Below, one piece after another: positions 51,571 to 60,907 of a DNA stretch of 64,000 bases. The stretch spans positions 1-64,000 of the forward strand of contig NZ_JANJOU010000014.1 of the NCBI RefSeq assembly GCF_024594815.1, given 5' to 3'. Source of the stretch: Roseomonas populi. Lineage in GTDB: Bacteria; Pseudomonadota; Alphaproteobacteria; Acetobacterales; Acetobacteraceae. How positions within the stretch are numbered: the first letter of the stretch is position 1; each line of letters starts with the position of its first letter. The translations under genes and the position numbers were made by a program. The notes beneath the pieces were generated by a model, which saw only the letters and a list, made by a program, of their open reading frames with translations, was not told the origin of the DNA and did not search any database.

Positions 51571-53706
51571 TCACCCGGTCGTTTCAGCCTGCAGGAGGAA
51601 CAGGATCACGGAACGCCCTGTCGCCTGGTAGGTCGCACCGCACTCGAAGGCGCGCTCCTCTTCGTCTTCGGGAATGTTCGTGTCCGCCAGCAGCGTCCAG
51701 CCCTGGCAGCCTGCCGCCTCCGGCAGGGTGAACTCCACGACGTCGTGGTGGCCGTTGATCACCATCAGCACCGTGGCGTCCTGCCCACGCTTCCGGATGC
51801 CCGTCACCTGCGCGCGCCCGTCCATCAGCATGCCGAAACACTTGGTGGTCTCGTTGTCCCAGTCGACAGGCTGCATCTCGGACCCGTTGGCGTTGATCCA
51901 GGTCACGTCCCGGACGCCCAGCTCCTCGTTCATCTCCCCGGTCAGGAAGCGCGTGCGGCGGAGGATCGGGTACTTGTGCCGCAGTTCCAGCAGCTTCCGG
52001 GTGAAGCGGATCAGGGTCTGCCCCTTCTCCTCGATCGCCCAGTTTACCCAGCTGATCTCGTCGTCCTGGCAGTAGGCGTTGTTGTTCCCGCCCTGAGTCC
52101 GCCCGAACTCGTCCCCGGCCAGGATCATCGGCGTCCCTTGGGAGAGGACGAGGGTGGAGAGGATGTTCCGGATCTGCCGCTCCCGCAGCGCGTTGATCTC
52201 CGGGTCGTCGGTCGGCCCCTCCGCCCCGCAGTTCCAGGAGCGGTTGTCGGAATGGCCGTCCTTGTTGTCCTCCCCGTTCGCCTCGTTGTGCTTCTCGTTG
52301 TAGGTCACCGTGTCGTTCAGCGTGAACCCGTCATGCGCGGTCACGAAGTTCACGCTGGCCCAGGCCCGGCGGCCGCTGTGGTTGAACTTGTCCGGCGAGC
52401 CGCAGAGCCGCGGTGCCAGCGCCTGCGCGCTCGCCTCACCGCGCCAGAAATCGCGCACGGTGTCGCGGAAGCTGTCGTTCCACTCCGCCCAGCCGGCGGG
52501 GAAGCTGCCCACCTGATAGCCGCCGGGGCCGATGTCCCAGGGCTCGGCGATCAGCTTCACGGTCTGCAGCAGCGGGTCCTGCTGGCACACCTTCAGGAAG
52601 CCGCTCTGCTCGTCAAAGCCGTGCGGCTCACGCGCCAGGATGGTGCCGAGGTCGAAGCGGAACCCGTCGATGTGCATCTCCTGCACCCAGTAGCGCAGAC
52701 TGTCCGCCACCATCTGGATCACGCGGGGGTGGGAGAGGTTCACCGTGTTCCCGGTGCCCGTGTCGTTGATGTAGTAGCGCTTCTGGTCGGGCAGCAGCCG
52801 GTAGTAGCTGGCATTGTCGATGCCCTTGAAGGACAGCGTCGGCCCCTTCTCGTTCCCTTCGGCCGTGTGGTTGTACACGACGTCGAGGATCACCTCGAGG
52901 CCCGCCTCGTGGAAGCGCGCCACCATCTCCTTGAACTCGCGCAGGCTGTTCGGCACATCGGAGGCGTAGCGCGGGTCGGGCGCGAAGAAGCCGATGCTGT
53001 TGTAGCCCCAGTAGTTCACCAGGTTCTTCTGCAGCAGGAAGTCGTCGTTGATGAAGGTGTGCACCGGCAGCAGCTCGACCGAGGTGACGCCGAGCGACTT
53101 GATGTAGTCCACCACCGGCTTCTGCCCCAGCCCGGCGTAGGTGCCGCGCAGGTTCTCCGGCACCTCCGGGTGAAGCTTCGTGTAGCCCTTCACATGCGTC
53201 TCGTAGACCACCGTGTGGTCCCAGGGCACGAAGCGCCGCCCGGGCTCGCCCTGCCAGTCGAAGTTCGGGTCCACGATCACGCATTTGGGCATGAAGGGCG
53301 CGCTGTCGCGCTCATCGAAGGTCAGATCGTCGCCGGTCTCCATCTTGTAGCCGAAAACGGCCGGATCCCAGGTCAGGGACCCCGCATGGGCGCGGGCATA
53401 GGGGTCCAGCAGCAGCTTGTTCGGATTGAAGCGGTGCCCCGCCTCCGGCTCGTAGGGGCCGTGGACGCGGTAGCCGTAGAAAGTTCCCGGCCCCACATCG
53501 GGCAGGTACCCGTGGAAGATCTGGTTCGTGTACTCGGGCAACTCGACGCGCTCGATCTCCTTCTCCCCGCTGCCGTCGAAGATGCAGACCTCCACCTTCG
53601 TCGCATTCGCGGAGAAGAGGGCAAAGTTCGTGCCTCCCCCGTCCCAGTGAGCCCCGCGCTTGGCGGGCGAGCCCTCTTTGATCCGGCCCTTGATGATCTC
53701 TGCCAA
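51571..53706 (-). CDS. glgX: Glycogen debranching enzyme GlgX
   Basis: This 711-residue GH13 enzyme has an N-terminal carbohydrate-binding part (GAHWDGGGTNFALFSANA) and a catalytic barrel. Landmarks are DVVYNHTAEG, the nucleophile region DGFRFDLGTIL, the acid region LIAEPWDIGPGGYQVG and FVTAHDGFTLNDTV. It trims limit-dextrin branches of glycogen. A TTG at 53706 fits the family N-terminus; an open frame continues 41 codons to an ATG at 53829. No other glycogen genes are in the window. Confidence 0.9.
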   Translation of the reverse strand: MAEIIKGRIKEGSPAKRGAHWDGGGTNFALFSANATKVEVCIFDGSGEKEIERVELPEYTNQIFHGYLPDVGPGTFYGYRVHGPYEPEAGHRFNPNKLLLDPYARAHAGSLTWDPAVFGYKMETGDDLTFDERDSAPFMPKCVIVDPNFDWQGEPGRRFVPWDHTVVYETHVKGYTKLHPEVPENLRGTYAGLGQKPVVDYIKSLGVTSVELLPVHTFINDDFLLQKNLVNYWGYNSIGFFAPDPRYASDVPNSLREFKEMVARFHEAGLEVILDVVYNHTAEGNEKGPTLSFKGIDNASYYRLLPDQKRYYINDTGTGNTVNLSHPRVIQMVADSLRYWVQEMHIDGFRFDLGTILAREPHGFDEQSGFLKVCQQDPLLQTVKLIAEPWDIGPGGYQVGSFPAGWAEWNDSFRDTVRDFWRGEASAQALAPRLCGSPDKFNHSGRRAWASVNFVTAHDGFTLNDTVTYNEKHNEANGEDNKDGHSDNRSWNCGAEGPTDDPEINALRERQIRNILSTLVLSQGTPMILAGDEFGRTQGGNNNAYCQDDEISWVNWAIEEKGQTLIRFTRKLLELRHKYPILRRTRFLTGEMNEELGVRDVTWINANGSEMQPVDWDNETTKCFGMLMDGRAQVTGIRKRGQDATVLMVINGHHDVVEFTLPEAAGCQGWTLLADTNIPEDEEERAFECGATYQATGRSVILFLLQAETTG

Positions 53707-53872
53707 CGTCCCGTTCCGTCCAATATGCCCGCGCCCCAGGGCGTCGATCGCGGACAGCGGAACGGGCGGCAGGCCCGGCGGTTGACGGCAAAAGGGCCGG
53801 AGGGACGCGAATCCCCCCGGCCCCTGCATTTTTTCCGCCGCCGCGGCCTTAGGGCCGCAGCGGCCCTCGCTG

Positions 53873-56800
53873 CTACTCCGCCGGGGCCGGGTGCGCCGCC
53901 CCGTGCGGCACCCGCCGCCCGCGCCGCAGCCCCTTCACGCTCCGCTCCAGCGCGTCGAAGCCGAGATAGAGCACGGGCGTCACGAAGAGGGTCAGCACTT
54001 GGCTCACCGCTAGGCCGCCCACCACCGCCAGGCCCAGCGGCTGGCGAAGCTCGGCGGCCGCGCCCCATCCCGCCGCGATGGGCACCGCGCCCGCCGCCGC
54101 CGCCAGCGTGGTCATCAGGATCGGCCGGAACCGCAGCACGCAGGCGTCCCGCACCGCCACGCGCGGGTCCGCCCCCTCTCGCTGCCGGCTGAGCGCCACG
54201 TCCACGATCATGATGGCGTTCTTCTTCACCAGCCCGATCAGCAGCAGCACGCCGATCACCGCGATGACGGAGAGGTCCATGTGGAACAGCCACAGCGTCG
54301 CCAGCGCCCCCAGCGCCGCCGCCGGCAGGCCGGAGAGGATGGTCAGCGGGTGAACCAGGCTCTCGTAGAGGACGCCCAGCACCACGTACATCACGATGAC
54401 AGCTGCCAGGATCAGCATGCCCTGGCCCGCCAGCGCCTGCTGGAACACCTGCGCCGTGCCGGAGAAGGCGCCGATCACGCCCGGCGGCGGCTGCATCTCC
54501 CGCTCCGTCGCCCGGATCGCGTCGGTGGCCTGCCCCAGCGCCACGCCGGGCGGCAGGTTGAAGCCGATCGTCACGGCCGGCAGCTGCCCCTGGTGCCCCA
54601 CCGTCAGCGGCCCCGTGCCGCGCTGGATGGTGGCCAGGGCCGAGAGCGGCACCAGGCGCCCGGTGTTGGAGCGGAGATAGAGCTTCTGCAGCCCGTTCTC
54701 GTCCCGCTGGTCCTCCGGCAGCGCCTCCACGATCACGGGATAGGCGTTGGCCTGGGCGTAGATGGTGGAGATCTGCCGCGCCCCGAAGGCGGAGTAGAGG
54801 GCCTGCCGCACCTGGTCCACGTTCACGCCCAGCGCGGCCGCCCGGTCGCGGTCCACCTGCACGTTCACCACGGGCGCATCCAGCTGCAGGTCCGTGTTCA
54901 CGTCCTGCAGCAGGGGGTTACCCCGCAGCCGCGCCGCCAGCCGCTGGGCGAAGTCGTACAGCGACTTCGATTCCAACCCCTGCAGCGTGTACATGTACAG
55001 GGTGCGGGATTGCCGCGCCCCGAAGTTCAGGTTCTGGATGGGCTGCAGGAACACCTGCATGCCCGGCACCTGGGAAACCTCCCGCCGCAGCCCCTGGATC
55101 ACCTCGGTCACCATCGGCCGCTCGGCGCGGGGCTTCAGCTCCACGAACATGCGCCCCTGGTTGACCGAAAGGCTCTGCCCGACCGCCCCGATGTTGGAGG
55201 ACACGCTCTTCACATAGGGGTTGCGGCCGATGGTCGCGGCAACCTGCCCCTGCATCTCCGTCATTGCCTCGTAGGAGGCGTCGCGCGGCCCCTCGGTGGA
55301 GACGCTGACCAGCCCCGTGTCCTCGATGGGGAAGAAGCCCTTCGGCATCGCCATGGCCAGCCACCCGGCCGCGACGAGGGACGCGAAGAACACACCCCAG
55401 ACCACCAGCCGGAAACGCAGCGCCAGGTCCAGCAGCCAGGCATAGGCCCGCTCGATCCCCCGGAACCCCGCCTCCAGGAAGGCGTCCACCCGTCCGGGCT
55501 TGGCGTCGTGGGAATGCGCCGGCAGCCAGGAGGCCATGAGCGGCGTGAGGGTGAGGGAGACGAAGCAGGAGACCGCCACGGCCAGCGTCACGGTGGCCGC
55601 GAAGGCGTTGAACACGCGCCCCACCACGCCGCCCATCAGCAGGATCGGCAGGAACACCGCCGTCAGCGAGAGGGTGATGGAGATGATGGTGAAGCCGATC
55701 TCGCGCGATCCCTTCATCGCCGCCTCGAAGGGGTTCATCCCCTCCTCCACGTGGCGAATGATCGCCTCCAGCATCACGATGGCGTCGTCCACCACCAGGC
55801 CGACGGCCAGCGTCAGCCCCAGCAGGGTCACGTTGTCGATGCCGTAGCCCATCGCGTACATCAGCGCGAAGGTGCCGCAGAGTGAAATGGGCACCGCGAT
55901 CATCGGGATCAGCGTCGCCAGCAGCCGGCGCAGGAACAGCCAGACCACCAGCACAACCAGCCCGATGGCGATGAACAGGCTTTCCTGCACGTCGTGCACC
56001 GCCGCCCGGATGGAGAGCGAGCGGTCCAGCGAGACGTCGATCCGCGCCCCTGGCGGCAGAGCTGATTGCAGCTCCGGCAGGGCCGCGAAGACCCCGTCCA
56101 CCACCTCCACCGTGTTCGCGTCCGGCTGGCGCTGCACCGCCAGCGTCAGCCCGCGCACCCCGTTGCGGTAGGAGGCGATGCGGTCGTTCTGCACCCCGTC
56201 CACCACCTCCGCGATGTCGGCCAGCCGCACCGGCGCGCCGGAGCGCCCGGCCACCACCAGCTTGCCGAAGGCCTCAGCGTCCGGCGGCTGGTCATTCGCC
56301 CGCAGCACCAATTGCTGCCGCTGGCCGGAGAGGGTCCCGACCGGCGTGTTGGAGTTGGCCGTCGCCACCGCGCTACTCACCTGGTCCAGCGTCAGCCCCA
56401 TGGAGGCCAGCCGGTCCGCCCGCATCCGCACGCGCACGGAGAACAGCTGCTCGCCATAGGTCACCACCTGCGCCACCCCCGGCACGCGGGAGAGCGCGGG
56501 GGAGACGAGGGTCGAGGCGATGTCGTTCAGCTGGTACAGCGGCACGTCGCCGCCCGAGAGGGTCAGCAGCACCACCGGCGCATCCGCCGGGTTCGCCTTC
56601 CGGTAGGAGGGCGGCGTCGTCATCTCGATCGGCAGGCGCCGCTGCGCGCGGGTCAGCGCCGCCTGCACGTCCTGCGCCGCCGCATCGATGTTCCGGTTCA
56701 GCACGAATTGCAGCGTGATCTGCGTCGTGCCCTGGCCGGAGGTGGAGGAGATCGAATCGATCCCCGTGATGGTGGAGAACTCGCGCTCCATCGGCAGCGC

Positions 56801-56989
56801 GACGCTGGTTGCCATCGTCTCCGGGCTCGCGCCCGGAAGCTGGGCGGAGACGGTGATCACGGGGAAGTCCACCCGCGGCACGGCCGCCACGGGCATCAGC
56901 CGGTAGCCCATGATCCCCGCCAGCACGATGGCGGCGGAGAGCAGCCCGGTCATGATCGGGCGGCGGATGAAGATCGCGGAAAGGTTCAT
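53873..56989 (-). CDS. RND efflux permease (MdtB/AcrB type)
   Basis: The 1038-residue protein has the RND plan of twelve transmembrane helices with two large periplasmic loops. Features are the N-terminal LSAIFIRRPIMTGLLSAAIV, the TM4 proton-relay segment GLVVDDAIVMLEAI and IGLVKKNAIMIVDVALSRQR in the second half. It should export drugs or other amphiphiles with the adaptor encoded just upstream (ATGA overlap) and an outer-membrane factor from elsewhere. Confidence 0.94.
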   Translation of the reverse strand: MNLSAIFIRRPIMTGLLSAAIVLAGIMGYRLMPVAAVPRVDFPVITVSAQLPGASPETMATSVALPMEREFSTITGIDSISSTSGQGTTQITLQFVLNRNIDAAAQDVQAALTRAQRRLPIEMTTPPSYRKANPADAPVVLLTLSGGDVPLYQLNDIASTLVSPALSRVPGVAQVVTYGEQLFSVRVRMRADRLASMGLTLDQVSSAVATANSNTPVGTLSGQRQQLVLRANDQPPDAEAFGKLVVAGRSGAPVRLADIAEVVDGVQNDRIASYRNGVRGLTLAVQRQPDANTVEVVDGVFAALPELQSALPPGARIDVSLDRSLSIRAAVHDVQESLFIAIGLVVLVVWLFLRRLLATLIPMIAVPISLCGTFALMYAMGYGIDNVTLLGLTLAVGLVVDDAIVMLEAIIRHVEEGMNPFEAAMKGSREIGFTIISITLSLTAVFLPILLMGGVVGRVFNAFAATVTLAVAVSCFVSLTLTPLMASWLPAHSHDAKPGRVDAFLEAGFRGIERAYAWLLDLALRFRLVVWGVFFASLVAAGWLAMAMPKGFFPIEDTGLVSVSTEGPRDASYEAMTEMQGQVAATIGRNPYVKSVSSNIGAVGQSLSVNQGRMFVELKPRAERPMVTEVIQGLRREVSQVPGMQVFLQPIQNLNFGARQSRTLYMYTLQGLESKSLYDFAQRLAARLRGNPLLQDVNTDLQLDAPVVNVQVDRDRAAALGVNVDQVRQALYSAFGARQISTIYAQANAYPVIVEALPEDQRDENGLQKLYLRSNTGRLVPLSALATIQRGTGPLTVGHQGQLPAVTIGFNLPPGVALGQATDAIRATEREMQPPPGVIGAFSGTAQVFQQALAGQGMLILAAVIVMYVVLGVLYESLVHPLTILSGLPAAALGALATLWLFHMDLSVIAVIGVLLLIGLVKKNAIMIVDVALSRQREGADPRVAVRDACVLRFRPILMTTLAAAAGAVPIAAGWGAAAELRQPLGLAVVGGLAVSQVLTLFVTPVLYLGFDALERSVKGLRRGRRVPHGAAHPAPAE

Positions 56990-58128
56990 CGGGCGCTCGC
57001 CTGCCGGCCGGAGGTTGCCTCCGCCTGCGGTTGCACCCCCGGCGGGCCGCCGGGGTTCCGCACCGCCACCCGCGCGCCGTCGCGCAGCCGCTCGATGCCC
57101 TCCGTCACCACCATCTCGCCATTCGCCACCCCGCCCTCGATCACGGCGCGGCCGGAGGCGTAGCGCACCACCTTCACCGCCACCCGCCGGGCGGTGTTCT
57201 CCGGCGTCAGGGCGTAGAGGAAATTGCCCCCCTGCCCAACGCGCACCGCGGCCACGGGCACGGAGACGGCCTGCGCCTCCACCCGCGGCACCATCACCAC
57301 CTCAAGGTACTGCCCCGGCCACAGCCGGGCGGGGGCGTTGGCGAAGCGCGCCTTCAGCCCGATCGTGCCCGTGGCCGTATCCACGGAACTGTCCACGAAG
57401 ATCAGCTCGCCCTCGGCCGGGCGGGCGCTGTCGCCCGGTGCCTGGGCCCGCACCTTCGGCCGCTCGCCGCGCCCCTGCGCCTCCCGCAGTTCCGCCAGCC
57501 AGCGCTCGGGCACGGAGAAGGCCACGTTGATCGGGTCGGTCTGGGTGATGGTGGCCAGCACCGCCCCCTCCGCCGCCCGCACGAAGTTCCCCTCCTTCAC
57601 CGGAAGCGCTCCCAGCCGGCCGCCCGCCTCCGCCCGGATGGTCGCGAATTCCAGGGTCAGCCGGGTCTGCGCCACCTGCGCCTCGTCGGCCCGCACGGTG
57701 GCCGCGAGCGCCGTCGCGTCCGCCTGCGCCTGCTCCGCCCGCTGGGCGGAGGCGAAGGCGTCGGACCGGAGGGAGGCGTAGCGCCGCGCATCGGACTGCG
57801 CCCGCTCCAGCTGCGCCCGGTCCCGCGCCAGGATCGCCTCCTGCTGCTGCAGCAGGGCCTGGGTGTTGCGGGAATCGAGGGTGAAGAGCAGGTCGCCCGC
57901 CTTCACCATCTGCCCTTCCTGCACGTGCACCCGCTCGATCTGCCCGTCCACGCGGGAGCGGACGGAGATGATGGAGACAGCCTGCGCCGTCCCGTTCGCT
58001 GTCACCTCGACGGGCAGCGCCCCGATGCTGGCGGGCGCGGCGGCCACGGAAACGGGCGCGGCCTCCTGCGCCAGGGCAGGAAGGGAAGCGAGCAAAAAGC
58101 AGCAAAGCGCGGCAAAAACTGAGCGCAT
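56986..58128 (-). CDS. RND efflux periplasmic adaptor (membrane fusion protein)
   Basis: The 380-residue protein has a signal peptide (MRSVFAALCCFLLASLPALAQ). A lipoyl-type half (RSRVDGQIERVHVQEGQMVKAGD) and an alpha-hairpin (LLQQQEAILARDRAQLERAQSDARR) follow, then the beta-barrel region (DPINVAFSVPERWLAELREAQGRG). Its stop overlaps the permease start. The ATG at 58128 is chosen over one 33 codons upstream because the signal peptide begins there. Confidence 0.92.
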   Translation of the reverse strand: MRSVFAALCCFLLASLPALAQEAAPVSVAAAPASIGALPVEVTANGTAQAVSIISVRSRVDGQIERVHVQEGQMVKAGDLLFTLDSRNTQALLQQQEAILARDRAQLERAQSDARRYASLRSDAFASAQRAEQAQADATALAATVRADEAQVAQTRLTLEFATIRAEAGGRLGALPVKEGNFVRAAEGAVLATITQTDPINVAFSVPERWLAELREAQGRGERPKVRAQAPGDSARPAEGELIFVDSSVDTATGTIGLKARFANAPARLWPGQYLEVVMVPRVEAQAVSVPVAAVRVGQGGNFLYALTPENTARRVAVKVVRYASGRAVIEGGVANGEMVVTEGIERLRDGARVAVRNPGGPPGVQPQAEATSGRQASAR

Positions 58129-58585
58129 CGTCAGGTTCCGGTCGGAAAGCACCATTCTGATGTGTGCTGTGGATAATCGGAAGTACGATCTTGGGCCGAT
58201 ACGTTCCGGATCGCTGTGGTTACGCACTGGAACTCCAGCGCGGGCCTGCAGGCGGCCGCAAAGCCCGCCATGCCGAAGATTTCATCTCTGCAACTGTCTT
58301 TCCCCCCGCCCCCCGGCCCTCGTTCCGTCGGGCCATCGGCCTCCCCCGGGCGAGCGCGATGCACTTCCCACGGGGCGGCCGCGGGCACCCTGATGGAGGA
58401 CGGCTTTCCCGGCAGCTTAAATCCTTGTCAGCCCGGATCTTTGTCGGACCGGCGCGCTATCAGCCCCGCATCCCGCGAGAGACTTCAGGGGCAGGCGGGA
58501 TTTCCGGCGGGAAGAACCCCTTCGTCTCCCGGGGGCCGCAGCGCCGATAGGCCCCGGGGCCGCCACGGGTGTATGCCGTCGGTCG
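58129..58585. other. 457-base divergent gap with no gene seen
   Basis: This is the space between the divergent RND adaptor and S9 peptidase genes. The part nearest the adaptor (58140-58220) is AT-richer and probably holds its promoter. I found no convincing small gene, hairpin element or repeat in it. Confidence 0.5.
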
Positions 58586-60649
58586 ATGACCGCCCTTCCC
58601 GACCCTCGTCCCACCCTCACCGCCCCGGACGACGATCCCTGGCTCTGGCTGGAGGAGGTGGAGGGCGAGCGCGCCCTCTCCTGGGTGGCCGGGCAGAACG
58701 CGGCCACCCTGGCCCGCCTGGCCGATGCGCGCTTCGAGGCGGACCGGGACGCCGTCCGCGCCGCCCTGGACCGGCCGGACAAGCTGCCCCACGTCACCCG
58801 CCGTGGGGCCTGGCTCTATAATTTCTGGACGGACGCCGCCCAGCCGCGCGGCCTGTGGCGCCGCACCACGATGGAGAGCTACCGCGCGCCCCAGCCGGAA
58901 TGGCAGGTGCTGCTGGACATCGACGCCCTGGCGCTTGAGGAGGGCGAGGACTGGGTCTGGCAGGGCGCCACCACCCTCCCCGGCACCCACGACATCGCCA
59001 TCCTCCGCCTCTCCCGCGGCGGCGGCGACGCGGCGGTGCTGCGGGAATTCGACCTGGAGGCCTGCCGCTTCGTCGAGGGCGGCTTCGCCCTGCCGGAGTG
59101 CAAGGGCTCGGTGGACTGGCTGGACCGCGACACCCTCCTCCTCACCGCGGCCTATGGGGAGGGAATGGCCACAAGCTCCGGCTACGCCCGCACCGTCCGC
59201 CTCTGGGCGCGCGGCACGGACCCCGCCGCCGCCCCTGTCCTCTTCTCGATCCCCGAGGACCACATGCTCGCCGCGGGCGGCCTGGACCGCGACACCGGCC
59301 AGATCGTCTTCGTGGACCAGATCGGCTTCTACGACACCGCCGTCCATCTCGGGGACCGCGCCGGCCCGAAGCGCCGCATCGACCTGCCCACGGATACGGA
59401 GTTCCACTGGCAGCGCGGCTGGCTCGCCGCCCGCCCCCGCACGCCCTGGACGGTGAACGGCACCACCCACGCCCCCGACACCTTGCTTGGCATCGGCCTC
59501 GACGCCGCGCTGGCGGGGGACCGGGGCTTCACCACCCTCTTCACCCCCGGCGATCGCCGGGCCCTCCAGGGCTTCTTCTGGTGCGACGGCCGCCTGGTCG
59601 TCTCCGTGCTGGACGAGCTGCGCCCCGAGTTCACGATTCTCACCCCCGGGCCGGGCGCGTGGTCTGCCGCCCGCCTGGACCTGCCCCGGACCGGCGTCGC
59701 GACCCTCTGGCCCCTGGACAGCGAGGGGGAGGAATCCGACGGCGCGCTGCTGGCCCAGGTCGAGGACCCGATCACCCCCGCCACCCTCCTGCTCACGGGT
59801 ATCGACCTCGCCGCCCCCGAGCTCCTGCGCCGCTCCTCCCCCGTCTTCGACGCCACCGGCCTCGTCATCACCCGGCACGAGGCGGTCTCCACGGACGGCG
59901 AGCGCATCCCCTACGTCCAGACCGGCCCCGCCGCGGAAACGGGCGACGCCCCCGTCCACCTCTCCGGTTATGGCGGCTTCCGCATCTCCCGCCTGCCCCA
60001 CTACCAGGGCATGACCGGCAAGCTCTGGCTCGAGAAGGGCGGCACGACCGTCATCGCCAACATCCGCGGGGGCGGCGAGTTCGGCACGCGCTGGCACGAG
60101 GCTGGCCGGCGCGAGGGCAAGCGCCTCTCCCACGACGACTTCGCCGCCGTCGCCGCCGACCTTGTCCGCCGCGGCGTCACCACCCCCGGCCGCATCGCGG
60201 CGGAGGGTGGGTCCAACGGCGGCCTCCTCATCGCCAACATGCTCACGCGCTATCCGGAGCGGTTCGGCGCCCTGTTCTGCACCATCCCGCTCATCGACAT
60301 GCGCCGCTACACGAAGCTCCTGGCCGGGGCGAGCTGGATCGCCGAGTACGGCGACCCCGACCTGCCCGGGGACTGGGCCTTCCTCCAGCACATGTCCGCC
60401 TATCACGCGGCAGAACCCGGCCGCCCCTACCCGCCCATCCTCATCGCCACCACGCGCCGCGACGACCGCGTCCACCCCGGGCACGCCCGCAAGATGGCCG
60501 CGAAACTTCAGTCCCTCGGCTACCCCGCCCTGCTCCACGAGCCGGCGGCGGGCGGGCACGGCTACGGAAAGGACAATGGCGAGGTCGCCACCTTCGCCGC
60601 CCTCGGCGCGGCCTTCCTGCGCCGGGCGGTCGGGTGGGAGGAAGCCTGA
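58586..60649 (+). CDS. Prolyl-oligopeptidase-family serine peptidase (S9)
   Basis: The 687-residue protein has an N-terminal propeller-like domain (DDDPWLWLEEVEGERALSWV onward) and a C-terminal alpha/beta hydrolase with Ser543 in EGGSNGGLL. The acidic residue is in RRDDRVHPGHARK (Asp626/627) and the catalytic His658 in GGHGYG. No signal peptide is seen, so it is probably cytoplasmic and cleaves short peptides, possibly after proline. Confidence 0.9.
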   Translation: MTALPDPRPTLTAPDDDPWLWLEEVEGERALSWVAGQNAATLARLADARFEADRDAVRAALDRPDKLPHVTRRGAWLYNFWTDAAQPRGLWRRTTMESYRAPQPEWQVLLDIDALALEEGEDWVWQGATTLPGTHDIAILRLSRGGGDAAVLREFDLEACRFVEGGFALPECKGSVDWLDRDTLLLTAAYGEGMATSSGYARTVRLWARGTDPAAAPVLFSIPEDHMLAAGGLDRDTGQIVFVDQIGFYDTAVHLGDRAGPKRRIDLPTDTEFHWQRGWLAARPRTPWTVNGTTHAPDTLLGIGLDAALAGDRGFTTLFTPGDRRALQGFFWCDGRLVVSVLDELRPEFTILTPGPGAWSAARLDLPRTGVATLWPLDSEGEESDGALLAQVEDPITPATLLLTGIDLAAPELLRRSSPVFDATGLVITRHEAVSTDGERIPYVQTGPAAETGDAPVHLSGYGGFRISRLPHYQGMTGKLWLEKGGTTVIANIRGGGEFGTRWHEAGRREGKRLSHDDFAAVAADLVRRGVTTPGRIAAEGGSNGGLLIANMLTRYPERFGALFCTIPLIDMRRYTKLLAGASWIAEYGDPDLPGDWAFLQHMSAYHAAEPGRPYPPILIATTRRDDRVHPGHARKMAAKLQSLGYPALLHEPAAGGHGYGKDNGEVATFAALGAAFLRRAVGWEEA

Positions 60650-60658
60650 GGACGGCCA

Positions 60659-60901
60659 GGGAGAGGGAGAAGGAATTCCCCCCCTTCCCCGGACCCCTCG
60701 CCATCATCTTTTCCTAAAGGGCTGCCGCAGAATGCGGGACCTGCGGCTCGCCGAGCGGCCACGCCGCTCGGCGCGGGACATGGCAACCCGCGCCTTTGAA
60801 CTGAAATGCGCGCTTCGCGGGCCAGCCGGACATTCCGCGGCAGCCCGACAGAAGAAGATGAGTGGGGGTCCAGGGGGAGAGAATTCCTTCTCTCCCCCTG
60901 G
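60659..60901. repeat. Family B intergenic hairpin element, copy 3 (inverted-repeat, MITE-like)
   Basis: The left end has a GAATTC-containing imperfect stem, GCCATCATCTTTTCC and GGGCTGCCGCAGAATGCGGG. The right end is the same order reversed, ending in a perfect 14-base stem (60870-60883 with 60888-60901, loop TTCC). The centre holds GCCGAGCGGC-CAC-GCCGCTCGGC (60750-60772), the same arms as the copy at 10556 with a different loop. The right hairpin ends six bases from the stop of the reductase gene and likely terminates it. Confidence 0.88.
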
Positions 60902-60907
60902 GGCCGC

